Shown: one piece after another, positions 43,379 to 54,975 of the stretch
How the letters are laid out: every line of letters starts with the position of its first letter
How positions within the stretch are numbered: the first letter of the stretch is position 1
Translations under genes and position numbers: made by a program
Assembly: GCF_030272615.1 (NCBI RefSeq)
Contig: NC_081413.1
Location: 182,228,951 to 182,292,950 of the forward strand
Origin: Cryptomeria japonica
Taxonomy: Eukaryota; Streptophyta; Pinopsida; Cupressales; Cupressaceae
Reading direction: 5' to 3'
DNA: 64,000 bases
The notes under the pieces: model-generated
Database searches by the model: none
What the model saw: only the letters and a program-made list of their open reading frames with translations
Told to the model about the DNA's origin: nothing

Positions 43379-45043
43379 TGTGTGGGAGAAAAAGTGACAC
43401 TAAGCTAACATGCCCTAATCTCACTTTCAACCACGCACTTGTGGAATACGAAAGAGCCTAGAGGTATCACACAATTGGCTACTTCTTCTTGTGGAAGAGA
43501 GAGCCACGGGCTACCTATTAGGATTTCTATTCCTTTGTTGTAATTGAAAGATGAAATGATGCAAGTTCAATCCCTAACCCCAAAGTGCAAGTATGAACTA
43601 ATAACAAGATTATAGAATTGAACTTAAATGATGGAAAGCTATAAACACAAGGACAAGACAAGAATGCAAATGCGTACCCGGAGTTGAAATCTGACTGAAA
43701 ATGTTCGGGATGGGGGCGCGGGCACCACTGTCCTGATTCTGCCCCTGAAACTGCTCCGGAAACTGTTGTTTTGCAAAGCTATCAAAAATGCTGAAAACTG
43801 CTGTCAGAAGGACCAGGGCGCCCAGCGCCCCTGTCCCAGGGACCAGGGCGCCTAGCGCCCCTGTCCTGGCAGGACTAGGGCACCCCACGCCCCTGTCCTA
43901 GTCTTTTGCTCTGAGATTTGGTGTGAAGTTCGGTCTCCATCTGCTTCTTCCGGATCTGTAACTTGTGGCGTTGTCCGAATTCCGAAACCTGCACTTATAT
44001 CTGAAAAGCTGTGGTGGGCGGCTATATAGGGTTTTGCCTTAGTCAAACCCCCGCTTTGGTGATTTCCACCTCCACGAATAGCCAAGTTGTATTGTAAAAT
44101 GTATTGTGTGTGCAGACCTAGTGTGTGTGCAAGGTCCTTAAATGCAAGAAAGCAAACTAGAGCAACCTAGAAAGTAAACCCTAATTGCTTGTAAATGATA
44201 ATGTAAATGCTCTAAATCAAGATGCAAAGTGATCTAAAGCATGAATAAAGGATATATTGAAGCTTATGCAAAGACATGAAAACAACATGAAATCATACCC
44301 AACCCTCAAGGGAGGAGTACAAGCCAATCTTCAGTCGGTAATCTCCTATTGTTCTTCAATGTCTCCCAAGCCCTAAGTGGATGAATGAAATTGATGAATG
44401 CTTGATGGATGAATGTTGAATGTTGTTGAAGTCTTCAAAGATCTACTCTTTCGCTGCATAGAAGGTCCTCCAAAGCCAAAAATCTGGATCCTTTCAAATG
44501 AAGAAAGAGAGCTCTTATATATGAAACCCTAGGTCTTAATTTCAACTTTAGGCCGACCTAGAGATTGAATATCCCGCCAATTTCTTGGGGTTAAGTTTTA
44601 TTTTATGATTGGATCGTGCTCCTAAAATTTCGGGAAAAATGTCTGGGACCATGTTGCACTCCGGGCGCCATGGTCCTGACAACTTTTCACCAAATTTTCA
44701 GGGCCATCGGATATGATGATTTTAGAGCGAATCCCAAAGTTACAGCTGATTTTGAGATGTTTTGACCCCCGAAATCAAGCCCCCAAGTTCAAAATAGGAC
44801 CTAATTAGGGTTTTAGATTAAATGATGCATTGGAAGAATAAAATGAAAGGGGCACACTTTAATGAAAAGGGCCCAACTTTATGATATGGGAGATGATAAA
44901 ATAGAACCTTAGACCTAATTAATTTAATTAATTAAGTGCTAAAGGGGAAATGTAATGCAAAATGCAAAATGCGCCAAGGCGGGTGCTAAACTAGGTGTGA
45001 AATTGTACCACCCTAGCGAGTGCGTACAATTTACGACGCTACA
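43379..45043 (-). repeat. Inner gypsy 5' LTR
   Basis: 1,665 bp, direct copy of 36600-38264. The minus-strand open frames inside (43610-43888, 43852-44085) have a counterpart in the other LTR (37025-37306) and are not counted as genes. Confidence 0.93.
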
Positions 45044-45355
45044 AGTTTAAAATGATTAAATAATGATAGAATAGGAAATAGAAATTGAGAATTCATTTAT
45101 TTAAATAATAAAGATTATTTAAATTGAGGAATTAATCATAATTAATTAAATAATAAATATTTAATTAATATTGAGAAAATGATTAAAATGATTAAATGAT
45201 GATAGAAATAGAAAATAGAATAATTAGTAAGATTATGAGGAAATATGAAATTAGAAGAATAAGATTAATTAACTTAATTAAAGAATTAAATAATTATTTA
45301 ACTAATTAGATGAATAATTAGTACATGATCAATGAGACATTTTTAGGTGTCTACA
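45044..45355 (-). repeat. Outer gypsy 3' LTR, right piece
   Basis: Resumes exactly where 36599 stopped (agttt, then aaaatgattaaa) and ends tgtctaca. Collinear with 53760-54065. Confidence 0.9.
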
Positions 45356-45368
45356 TTTGCCCCTCTTT
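45356..45368 (-). promoter_or_regulatory. Polypurine tract of outer gypsy element
   Basis: Minus-strand AAAGAGGGGCAAA touching the 3' LTR, like the tract of the inner relative. Confidence 0.82.
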
Positions 45369-47945
45369 GAGACAAAGTCGGAATGACATTGTTTCAAAGA
45401 AAATGAAAAAATTTCTACCCTAGTATGCCCCAGTGATACTTAGGGTGTAATGCCCCCTCGAGAGATTGTTTGTGCATTAAAGATATGAATGATCTCTCGA
45501 CAAAAGAAGAATGTGAGATGAAAGATAGAAGAATGGTTAGAGATAGAAATAGGTGATATGAAGATAATATTGAGATAGAATATGAGAGAATGAACCTTAG
45601 AATGAAATAGAACAATGTTAGATGATAGAATATGATTTAGAAAGAGATGATGAGAAAAGAATCAGTAAACTAGCAATAAACATATGAGATGATAATGAGA
45701 ATGAAATTGAAAGAATCATGAACCTGTGTCACATATTTTATTGCGTCAATATATATTCATCACTGAGCCTTATTATTGAACAATGAAGCTTAGCACATCA
45801 GGGTATAAGGAACCAAGATGTAAGATATCTCATTGAAGAAACAAACACGTAGCAGACAAGTAGCAAACAAAGAAAAATATAATGCCCATCATGGCTCCTC
45901 TAGTCACTTGTGGACATCCCTGAGTAGCATAGGAACAATATCTATGACCAAATGATAAAAGATAAAGACTGACCTGGACAAAATTCAGCAGCTATACTAA
46001 CCTTGTGCCTTCGTTCTCAGTTGTTTGATGTGATGGTTGATAATGTCTGATCTCATAAAGTTATGGACCCCATTTAAGACTGACCTATCTGATTTCGAGT
46101 GTATCCTCTTCTGTTTGCTATGGATATGATATGATTGATAAGACAGTTTGTTCAGTTGATTGCAGATGTTTGACTGGATAGTCGTATTCTTTGTTAACTT
46201 CGTGCGAAGTGTTTGTTGGATATCTGCTAGGGTATTTGTTTCTCACAAGACATTTTATTGCAAGTTTTTCTAATTGATTGATTTGCGATTTTCAGTTCTT
46301 TTCGAAGAGCTTTTTCAATGTTTTTGGATTTTGTAGATCGATATTTGAATGTTTTTGTTTGATTTTTTCAGGATTGTTTTGCAAATGTTTTTGATTTTTG
46401 AAGGATTGTTTTGTAGATGTTTTTGGTTAATTTTTTCAAGACATTATATGAATGTTTTTGGTATTTTTTCAGGACATTATATGGATGTTTTGGAATTTTG
46501 AGTTTTTTCATTGTTTTTGGATTATGAGTTTTTCAATTTTTTTTGGATTTTTTCAAGACTTTATCTGATTATTTGGATTTTTTCAAGACTTTATTTGATT
46601 TTTTGGATTTTTGAGTTTTTTCATTATTTTTGGATTATGAGTTTTTCAATTTTTTTTGGATTTTTTCAGGACTTTATCTGATTATTTGGATTTTTTCAAG
46701 ACTTTATTTGATTTTTTGGATTTTTTTAGGACTTTATCTGATTTTTTTGGATTTTTTCAGGACTTTATCTGATTTTTTTGGATTTTTTCAGGACTTTATC
46801 TAATTTTTTTTGGATTTTTTCAGTTATGCCCCCAGTGTGTAGACCTGTATGACATGATGATCTGCAAAATGCATGTGGAGACAAAGAATTTTTGACATGA
46901 CCTATATGAATGCAATATGGAGGACGAAGATGCAATTCCTATTCAAACAAGGTTGAATGTCTTTGTATTTAGCATTTGTAATACACCGATTGAAAATAAA
47001 GGTGCAAAACATTTCATAGATAAGAAAACATTCATCTCAACACACTTAGTGACTAGGATTTACAAATGGAGACGCGGAAAACTTCCCCATTGATTCTTGA
47101 AACTTTGATCTTCTTTTGCCCATGTGTGTGTAGATGAGTTAATTCTTGCTCTTGTGTTCACTAAAGATCCTTAGCATCCTATACGACTAGCTACATGGAT
47201 TATTCTAACTTCAAAAGCATCTCGAATAGAGCCTCGCTACCAGCAAGCCTTGAGAGCTCCGATGAGGTTATAAACTGTAATTTCTCCAATATTGCTCCAT
47301 TGCCAATAGGCATTCATACCCTTGATGGAGTTACTTGCATGTTCCCATAGTCAAGCTTTTTTATCGCATTTGTATACATGATATTTCAGTTATATATCAT
47401 TGCTCTTTTTGCCTTTAGATGGATATTTGGCATAGCTCTTTTTATTTTTATTTTCTTGCCTTGACTTTTAAGTAATGAAACCTACTTGGGTGTGACAATT
47501 ACAGTGGCGCTGAAGTAGAATTTTAGATTTTTCACTAGTCATATGATCAACTAGGTGTCTAGAATGAATTAGAGATCTTGTTAAGGTGTGAGATATAAAA
47601 ATTGATAGATTGTAGGTTAACAAGTCTCAAATAGTGAAATTGCTACCCAACCATAAGTAAAGCATTGTCATAGGGTAATGTTGAGAATGAATGACTTTAG
47701 AACCTCAAAGACTTCATGTCCGAATATCTAAGAAAGGAAATGACCCTTATTTTCCTCAAGATGCAAACGAATGATACACTCGAACAATTGGCTTGTTTTA
47801 TTGATGCTTCTATATGAAAATATGGAAAGTTTTAAGAATGCGATGCATTTGAATATGATGTGCTTAGAAAGAGACTATATGCGATGTGGTGTTTTGAATA
47901 AAATGATATGAAATGTGGAAAGTAAAACCTAAACTAACCTAGCCT
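45369..47945 (-). other. Outer gypsy 3' interior, non-coding
   Basis: No RT, RNase H, integrase or other gene recognised. It contains the T-rich tandem repeat described separately and unassigned unique sequence (46,830-47,945). Confidence 0.6.
46290..46830. repeat. T-rich tandem repeat, about 28-33-bp unit
   Basis: At least ten imperfect units of ggattttttcaggactttat and related variants. Confidence 0.8.
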
Positions 47946-49040
47946 TTAGGTATAATATTTGTGTAGGTAGTTCATTGGCCTTTGTTTGAAGAGTTGGATA
48001 AAGATGTGTTTTCCAATAAGATATACAGACTCAGCTAAGTGTATATGTTCAACATCTCCAATGTTGATTTTCTTATTTTTTGGATTTTGTGGATCATCAG
48101 ATGGAAATCTAGCTCTAGAACCCTTGAGTTCAACTATAGCGTTATCATTTTCAAAGCAATCCAACCATGGTAGATTCTCTTGCCCCCAATCTATCAAGTG
48201 GGAGTGTATGAGACAAATTGTTTTTGGTTTCAAAGTTGTGACATGAGTGGGTGTTATGCCTATTTTTATTGATGCACTTGAAGAGGATGATGAAGTCAAC
48301 CAAACGTTGATCTCATTAGTTGGTGTTATTCTTGTTTTTGAACAAGATGATGAAACATTTTTTGACAAGATGCTCTATGTAGTATAATCTGGATTGGTGA
48401 TTTCATTGATAAGGGGTTTATGAACAACTTGTGTAGAGGAATCATGAGAGAGACTAGGAGAAATGACAAGTTTGTTTGTGAGGGAATCTTGTGAGGAACA
48501 TGGAGGACTATGACATGGATATGAAGGGATGGAGGGACCTTGATGAGGATTTGGAGAAATAATGGGATCTTGTTTAGGACATGAAGGTAAAGGTATGATT
48601 TGATCTTGGTTTGTAAAGGGATTATTATGAAGGATAGATGGGATGTCTTGATCTTTCTTAGGAGGTGGATGTTGGATGGGACTTGAAAGGACACTTTGTT
48701 CTTGAGATGGCAGGGTTTGATTATGAATGGAATAGAAAAGAGCGAGGGGATCATCATAAGATTCTTGGTCGATGGGATCTTAATCAAAAATTGGGTAGGA
48801 TGGAAGTGGTTGTTCTTGATCTTTATTTGTTTCAGGGTTCATTTCTTCTGATTTTGGATGATCCTCTTGACACGAGGAAGGAGTTTGGAAATGCATAGGA
48901 GATTGTTGGAATGTTTCAACATTTTGGCTTGATGAAGAAGGATTTTGAATGAGATCCTTTGAATCATGACATGAATTAGATTGGATTTGTATGATGGATA
49001 GCGATTGGGAGGTTGTGTTATTAGATAAAGATGGCATGGA
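47946..49040 (-). pseudogene. Outer gypsy polyprotein relic (Ser/Pro-rich and pre-RT segment)
   Basis: From 49037 leftward the frame is Ser/Gln/Pro-rich (SLSNNTTSQSLSIIQIQ, a break, then SPNPHQGPSIPSYPCHSPP). It reaches HLIDWGQENLPWLDCFENDN, SRARFPSDDPQNPKNKK and NIGDVEHIHLAESVYLIG at 48240-47990. The last stretch resembles the linker between protease and RT in Tat-type elements, where a KIG-like strand precedes RT. The frame ends at 47946 with no RT behind it. At least two frame changes. Assignment of the linker is an inference. Confidence 0.5.
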
Positions 49041-49500
49041 TTGGTCTTGCGTGACTTTAGGGGATGGTGAAATGGTGGATGTATATGGTTGATTTGGGAT
49101 TTGTGTTGAAAGGGATTTGATTTTGGTTGAAAGGAGTATGATTTTGGGTGAAAGAGGTTTGATTTTGGTTGAATGAATTTTGATTTGGAATTTGGTTGAA
49201 AGGGTTGTGATTTTGGTTGAACGAGGTTTGAATGTTGGGTTGATATGAATTTTGATTTGGACTTTGGTTGAATGGGGTTTTATTTTGGTAGAAAGAGGTT
49301 TGAATGTTGGATTGATGTGAATTTTGATTCGGACTTTGGTTGAAAGGGGTGTGATTTTGGTTGAATGAATTTTGAATGTTGGGTTGATGTGATTGGTATG
49401 ATTGATATAGTGGGTTGAAAGAAAAAGAAGGTTTACATGACTCTAATGTTGTTTGAACTGAGGTAGGAACAATTTTGTTGAAGAATGAAGGTTAGCATGT
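49041..49500 (-). repeat. Asn/Gln/Pro-coding tandem repeat
   Basis: DNA units of 21-24 and about 60 bp (gattttggttgaaaggg, gtttgaatgttgggttgat). On the minus strand they encode repeats such as SFNQNHTPFNQSPNQNS. A low-complexity tail of the element's polyprotein or gag is the likely origin. Confidence 0.7.
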
Positions 49501-49954
49501 TTGAATGGTCTCACAAGAAGAAGAAGGTTGGTCTGATACTGATCCCCTCGTGGCCATTACTTTTGTCATCATGTTTTCTAACTAGCCCCTATGGTTGTCA
49601 GGACTAGCCATGTCTATCACTTGTTGTTGCAAAGTCTTGATCTGTTGAGCTAATATTTCTATGGATGGTGATGTAATAGGAATGGAAGGGATGAATCCTC
49701 CTCCCTCCCTACAAAATGCATAATATTGATCCATGATGTTTTGTTGATTGGTTTGGACCTAGGATCACAACATGTAAGATGTTTTCTCCATTTCTTTGGA
49801 TGTGACAATGTTTGATTGAACTTGACCAACTTGTTTGAGTTGAGGTTGAGTTTGATTGATCCTCTGATTGTGATTTGGACGTTTGGGGTATGACTTTCTA
49901 GGATGATTATGCAAATGATGATGAACTAAGATAGACGTATATGAGGTCTAGACA
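49501..49954 (-). other. Outer gypsy interior, gag-tail-like relic
   Basis: The minus strand shows a coding-like segment (LAQQIKTLQQQVIDM near 49660-49610) similar in style to the coiled region of Tat-like gag proteins. It is too broken to call a domain. Confidence 0.35.
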
Positions 49955-50205
49955 AGGACATATATGAGGATGATAATGAGGACTATATAAAAGATGTAGG
50001 ATGATAATGAGGACGTAAATGGGACAATGCAAAAGACTATGGACAATAATGAGGACATAAATGGGCCTATGCAAAAGACTAAGGATGATAATGAGGACGT
50101 AAATGGGACAATGCAAAAGACTATGGACAATAATGAGGACATAAATAAGGCAATGCAAAAGACTATGGATGATAATGAGGACGTAAATGGGACTACCTAT
50201 GGTCA
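49955..50205. repeat. 42-bp tandem repeat, about 5 copies
   Basis: Units aatgaggacgtaaatggg, acaatgcaaaagactatgg. On the plus strand they give an open 14-residue repeat (MQKTMDNNEDINGP) at 50027-50200, and the minus strand is open too. That both strands are open follows from the 42-bp period (divisible by 3). It is not treated as a gene. Confidence 0.8.
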
Positions 50206-51169
50206 CAAGTATGTAAGGACGTTTTGAAAATCAGTTTCAAAATGGACTATGTTTTTGGTAACTTCATGTGTAGGAAAATGTTTTGCAGTTTTCCAAGTCT
50301 GATAACAATGGTTGGTAGGTATGTATAGCTAACTGACTCAATTTTCATACAATCTCAAAAAATTCAAAGATACGTGGGATAGGGCCTTAAATAGCCCAAG
50401 GGAATGACTCAATACTGGTCTATCACAACGATACATAAAAAAGCACAAAATACAATCTTAGGCTGGATAATGGACACCATTCAGTGAGGCCCCCATAGCA
50501 AAATACCAAAACAATATGGACAGATAGAGAGTCTGGCAGCACTGGCTCCACTCCATGACACACACTTCTCGGGCATGCCAGTCTCTCTTACCCCGAAGAT
50601 CCGAAGATCTTATCACCGAGGGATTTTTGTCTCATAATGTAAGGTGCATGAGGGGTATCTATGGGGTACGATCCGCACTCCCGAAACCACTAAATGTAGG
50701 ATTTTTGGTAACTAAATTGGTTCTTAGTATTAGGTTTCGAGGGGTCCCGATCCAATGACAGATTCTCAGAGCAATCCACTTAAGGCTTTAGTTGAGCTTA
50801 TCGGTGCAGGGAAGGCCCCCACATATGTCAAATTCACTCAACACTCTAGCCGCCTAACCAGTATATTTATATAGCGGCTCGAAAAACCCGCTCAAGAGTA
50901 CATTGGGAGAGATGATATCCCCAACGCATCCCAATTCAAGGTACCTTTGTAAGGTGATAAAATCCCCAATCAAAGATACCCCTCACTACGTAGAATAAAA
51001 GAAAATTTGGATGTCGTTGTCACCTTCCTTCTTTCTCCCAAAAGCTCGATGGCGGGTAGAAAATTAGTTAGTGCAACTATAGGTCCACCCTAGACACAAT
51101 GAAAAGTTCTTTTCCCTTAAGAAAATGAAAAATGATTTAATCTAATGCTGCCTGATTCACGTTCATTTT
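50206..51169. other. Outer gypsy interior, unassigned
   Basis: Higher GC than its surroundings, with no domain recognised on either strand. Confidence 0.5.
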
Positions 51170-51665
51170 ATAGCTCATATTTAGGTGTTAGATCCGCTTG
51201 TGCATGTCAATTTTAAACACCAAATCCAAGGATGAAGGCATACATGTCAATTTTAACCATTTGTTTGATTTTTAAGCACCAAAAACCAATTTTAAGATGC
51301 ATGCATGTCAATTTTAGCCCATGTTCATTTTAAGCACCAACAATTAAGTGTGAGATTATCCATGCATATCATTTTTAACTGTTGTTGATTTTAAGCACTA
51401 AAAATTGAAGTGTGAGATTATCCATGCATGTCAATTTTAACTGTTGTTGATTTTAAGCACTAAAAATTGAAGTGTGAGATACACGCATGTCAATTTTAGC
51501 CCATGTTCACTTTAAACACCAACAACAAAGTGTGAGATTATCCATGCATGTCCTTTTTAACTGTTTTTGATTTTAAGCACTAAAAATATGAAGTGTGAGA
51601 TTATCCATGCATGTCCATTTTAACTGTTGTTGATTTTAAGCACTAAAGATTGAAGTGTGCATGCA
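51170..51665. repeat. About 62-bp tandem repeat, 7 or more copies
   Basis: Units contain catgcatgtcaattttaac, tgttgttgattttaagcac and gaagtgtgagattatc. It lies in the 5' untranslated region of the outer element. Confidence 0.85.
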
Positions 51666-52556
51666 AAATTACTAATCTAATCCTCTCTACGAATCCGCCA
51701 TAGGCTGTAAATAGAAGATAAGTAGTAAAATTAAACCAACAGAAAATAGAAACTCAAAACTTGATAGAGGCGATTGCGTAATACTACCTGAGAGATTGCG
51801 TGATACTTATTGAGAGAATGCATAAACCTGATAGAGTGAATGTGTGACATTATCTACTTGATTGCATAGCACTAACAGGTTGATTGCGTGATAGAATGCA
51901 GACAACAAGAAAAAAGGTTAGAAAATACAAGAAAACTAAACCCGATCAGGAACCTGCAAAACCAATTGTGAAGCCCTAGCCAAATCCCTCATCATCCATT
52001 CAATATTGATTAGATCATATTTAATTGTATAAGAAAGAACTAGGCTATTATATCTATCTAAGGCCAATTGTTCTTCCGAATCATGTATCAATTTTTCTAC
52101 CTAGAGAACTTTTTGATATCGTTTGGCTTCTCTCCTTTGTTGTTTCGTCCTTCTTGCACCTGAAATCTTGAACTAAACTTTTCTTGCCTAAACTGTGTTA
52201 ATCAAATCTTGAAGTAAAAAATTAATTTTGATCCCGAATTAACCAAATTTAAGACAGAATTATACAAAACCGATATCAGACAAAAGAAAAATAAAGCAAC
52301 AATTAACCTTGCAGATGTGTGACCCGAAAAGGGTGATTGCGTGATCTAGACAGGTCGATTGTGTGACCTTGTCAGAGCGAATGCATGACCCCAAAGGGTT
52401 GAATGTGTAATTATGTCTATGCAATTGCATGATGATGTAAACTCGATTGCGTGATGGAAAATCTTTTCTCGAAATTCGTGCAACCTGCAAAAAAAATAAA
52501 TCCGCACAATTTGCAAAAATCACACAGAACACATAAAAAGGTTAAATTGTTGTTAG
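51666..52556. other. Outer gypsy 5' leader with gattgcgtga motif repeats
   Basis: The decamer gattgcgtga and close variants recur more than ten times (51770-51900 and 52330-52460) with uneven spacing. No ORF. Confidence 0.65.
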
Positions 52557-52574
52557 TTCACGTTAGGTTCACCA
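52557..52574 (-). promoter_or_regulatory. Primer binding site of outer gypsy, tRNA-Trp type with two changes
   Basis: On the plus strand ttcacgttaggttcacca. It differs from the inner element's site only where cg became ta, a change expected from decay of a methylated CpG on both strands. Confidence 0.72.
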
Positions 52575-52577
52575 AAA

Positions 52578-54065
52578 TGTGGGATGCAAAATTCATTCTT
52601 CTATTAGCAAAGTAATCAATTAGAAACAAGGGAAATCATGAATCCCTATCCTAATCAAAATTTAACAAACAACACAATCGAATAACACAATTAAGAAATA
52701 TAGGAACTATAAATCATCAAATCAATAAAAACTCCCTATTTCGTGACTGCGTAGAACTTCCATTGCTCTTCTCTTCTTTGTGGTATGATGGCTCTCAGAT
52801 ATTACACTGGTAACATGCAAGTGACACAAAGATTCAAAGTTCATGATTGAGAATAATGGAGATTGGATGCTCAATTTATAGAAAATTGGAGAAGATTGAT
52901 TGAAAGGTGGAATAGATTGATCAAGAGGTGTGAACTTAGGTGAGCTCAAATGCAAATTGATAGTTGAACTGCTAATTGTAGGAGTGAAACTCAATAGATT
53001 GAATAGATTAATTGAGTCAACTGATTGAGAAAAAGTTGACTGAAGGAAGAAAAAGAATGATTGGAGGAAATAAAGAAGATGACACAGAGAGCTTAATTTT
53101 GAAAAAGATAACTGAAGGATGGAAATAGAAGTTGAAGAGATAAATGATTTAATTAATTAATTAATTTAGCATGTGCTTGCATTTAGATTTAGATTTTCAA
53201 TTTAATCTTTGCATGAGATATTATTCAAATAATTGAATTTATTAATTCAATTTAGCATTTGAATATATTTAGAACTTGACTTTGATTTTCAATTTGGTTT
53301 TTGAAATCATGCACATGTATTTGAATTTGGAAGAAACTAGAAGAAATTAAATTAAATGAAATTAGAATTTGGGGATTTGGAAATGGAAGAATTAATTAGT
53401 TAATTAAATAATTCAAAGAAATTATTTAATTATTTAGAAATAGAATTTAATTAAATAATAAAGATTATTTAATTTAAAGGATTAAATCACAATTAATTAA
53501 ATAATAAATATTTAATTAATATTTAGAAGAGGGTTGAATGATTAGATGATTAGAGATAGAAATTGAATAATTAGTAACTTGTTTAAATAATAAAGATTAT
53601 TTAAATTGGGGAATAATAAATATTTAATTAATATTTAGAAAATGATTAAAATGATTAAATGATGAAAGAATAATTAATTTATTTAAATAATAAAGATTAT
53701 TTAAATTGGGAAATTAATCATAATTAATTCAATAATAAATATTTAATTAATATTTAGAAAATGGTTTAAAATGATTAAATGATGATAGAATAGGAAATAG
53801 AAATTGAGAATTCATTTATTTAAATAATAAAGATTATTTAAATTGGGCAATTAATCATAATTAATTAAATAATAAATATTTAATTAATATTGAGAAAATG
53901 ATTAAATGATGATAGAAATAGAAAATAGAATAATTATTAAGATTATGAGGAAGTATGAAATTAGAAGAATAAGATTAATTAACTTAATTAAATAATTAAA
54001 GAATTATTTAACTAATTAGATGAATAATTAGTACATGATCAATGAGACATTTTTAGGTGTCTACA
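52578..54065 (-). repeat. Outer gypsy 5' LTR
   Basis: 1,488 bp, uninterrupted. Its AT-rich half (53440-53960) has four units of about 100-145 bp with tttaaataataaagatta and aatatttaattaatat. Confidence 0.9.
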
Positions 54066-54434
54066 CTATATACTATATAATATTAATTATATTTATAATA
54101 AAAAATAATACAAATCCGTCATCGGATTTATATCCGATATCCAATTTGTATTGGATATATGATATCTCTGACAAAAATCATAAACCTTGGTATTTTGTTT
54201 GGGATTGCATTGGGATTTGGTTAGGAAATGCCAAATGTAGAAATTCAACGGAAAAAATGTGTTTTTGAGCGCTCTATGCTTTTCCAGACTTCGATCTAGG
54301 GGCTAACGACTTTTTTTTTCTAGCCGGATTTGATTAAACGAAAAGGGATTTTTAAGGAAATTCTCATCTTTCTAATAATATAAGGTTTGCCTTATTTTGA
54401 CTTTAATAAATAATTATTATTCATTTTCTAATTG
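54066..54434. other. AT-rich spacer with GGATATCC-type palindromes
   Basis: No gene seen. catcggatttatatccgata and ccaatttgtattgg are short inverted repeats. It was continuous with 35297-35404 before the gypsy insertion. Confidence 0.6.
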
Positions 54435-54439
54435 AATTC

Positions 54440-54962
54440 TATTAGAACATAATGTTATTAGGGATCACATCCTTATAACATTTATATATAATGTTCTAAT
54501 ATAAGGTTATAAAACCTTATATATTATATGCTTTATAAGCATATCCCATTTGAAATAATTATAATCTAATAATTATTAGATTATTAATTATTTATGAGTG
54601 GGGGTTATTGAAAAGGTGTGACTAGTGAAGCCACCCTTCCTCCAATATTTATAGAGGTTCTCTCTCATTTGAGAGTTATAGAAATTTGGAGCTTTATGGT
54701 GAGTTGTATCACTATGCACAAGAGGTGATTATTGGCCATGTGGAAGTATTGCAGGAATATCCCCAGGTTCATGTCTATTTTATGATAGACTATATTTGTA
54801 AGTGTTTTAATTAAATGATGCTTTATGGGGTTTTTTACCTAAAAGGGTTTTCCCCATGTATATCTTGTATAATGTGTACATTTATGCATGTATGTTTCTC
54901 ATTTCATTTACTTTATGATTTTGTTTATAATGATTAGTATCCTAAGATCCTAATTTTTAACA
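54440..54962 (+). repeat. 5' LTR of copia-type element
   Basis: 523 bp. The first base pair TG has become TA. Near its start, ttagaacat and atgttctaa form an inverted repeat. Confidence 0.88.
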
Positions 54963-54975
54963 TGGTATCAGAACC
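54963..54975 (+). promoter_or_regulatory. Primer binding site, tRNA-iMet type
   Basis: tggtatcagaacc, directly after the LTR. One mismatch to the usual site. Confidence 0.88.

Larger units (their letters stand above)
36600..45043 (-). mobile_element. Inner Tat-like gypsy element with PR and G-patch ORF only
   Basis: LTRs 36600-38264 and 43379-45043 are each exactly 1,665 bp, start TGTGTGGGAG and end GCTACA on the plus strand, and differ at about 37 positions by eye (about 2.2%, mostly transitions). TSD is GGTTT/AGTTT, one mismatch. Orientation is minus: the primer site lies at 43358-43375 and the polypurine tract (AAAGTGGGGGCTAAA) at 38265-38279. The 5.1-kb interior has one ORF of about 1,047 codons with a single in-frame UGA, coding for a Ser/Pro-rich region, retropepsin and G-patch. 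No gag, RT, RNase H or integrase is visible, so it is non-autonomous. Confidence 0.92.
35405..54065 (-). mobile_element. Outer Tat-like gypsy element, split by a younger relative
   Basis: The LTRs are 35405-36599 plus 45049-45355 (3' LTR, split) and 52578-54065 (5' LTR, 1,488 bp). On the minus strand it starts TGTAGACACC and ends GCATCCCACA. TSD CTAT plus one differing base. The primer site (52557-52574) is tRNA-Trp-like with two mismatches, and the polypurine tract is at 45356-45368. Without the nested element it is about 10.2 kb. The interior has Asn/Gln/Pro-rich coding relics and a pre-RT segment (47946-48368) but no RT, RNase H or integrase that I can find. Several tandem repeats fill the rest. 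LTR differences are roughly 4-5% by eye. Confidence 0.85.

Noticed and set aside
49955-51665. Possible CRISPR-like arrays
   Set aside because: Units are contiguous tandem repeats without unique spacers, inside a plant LTR element.
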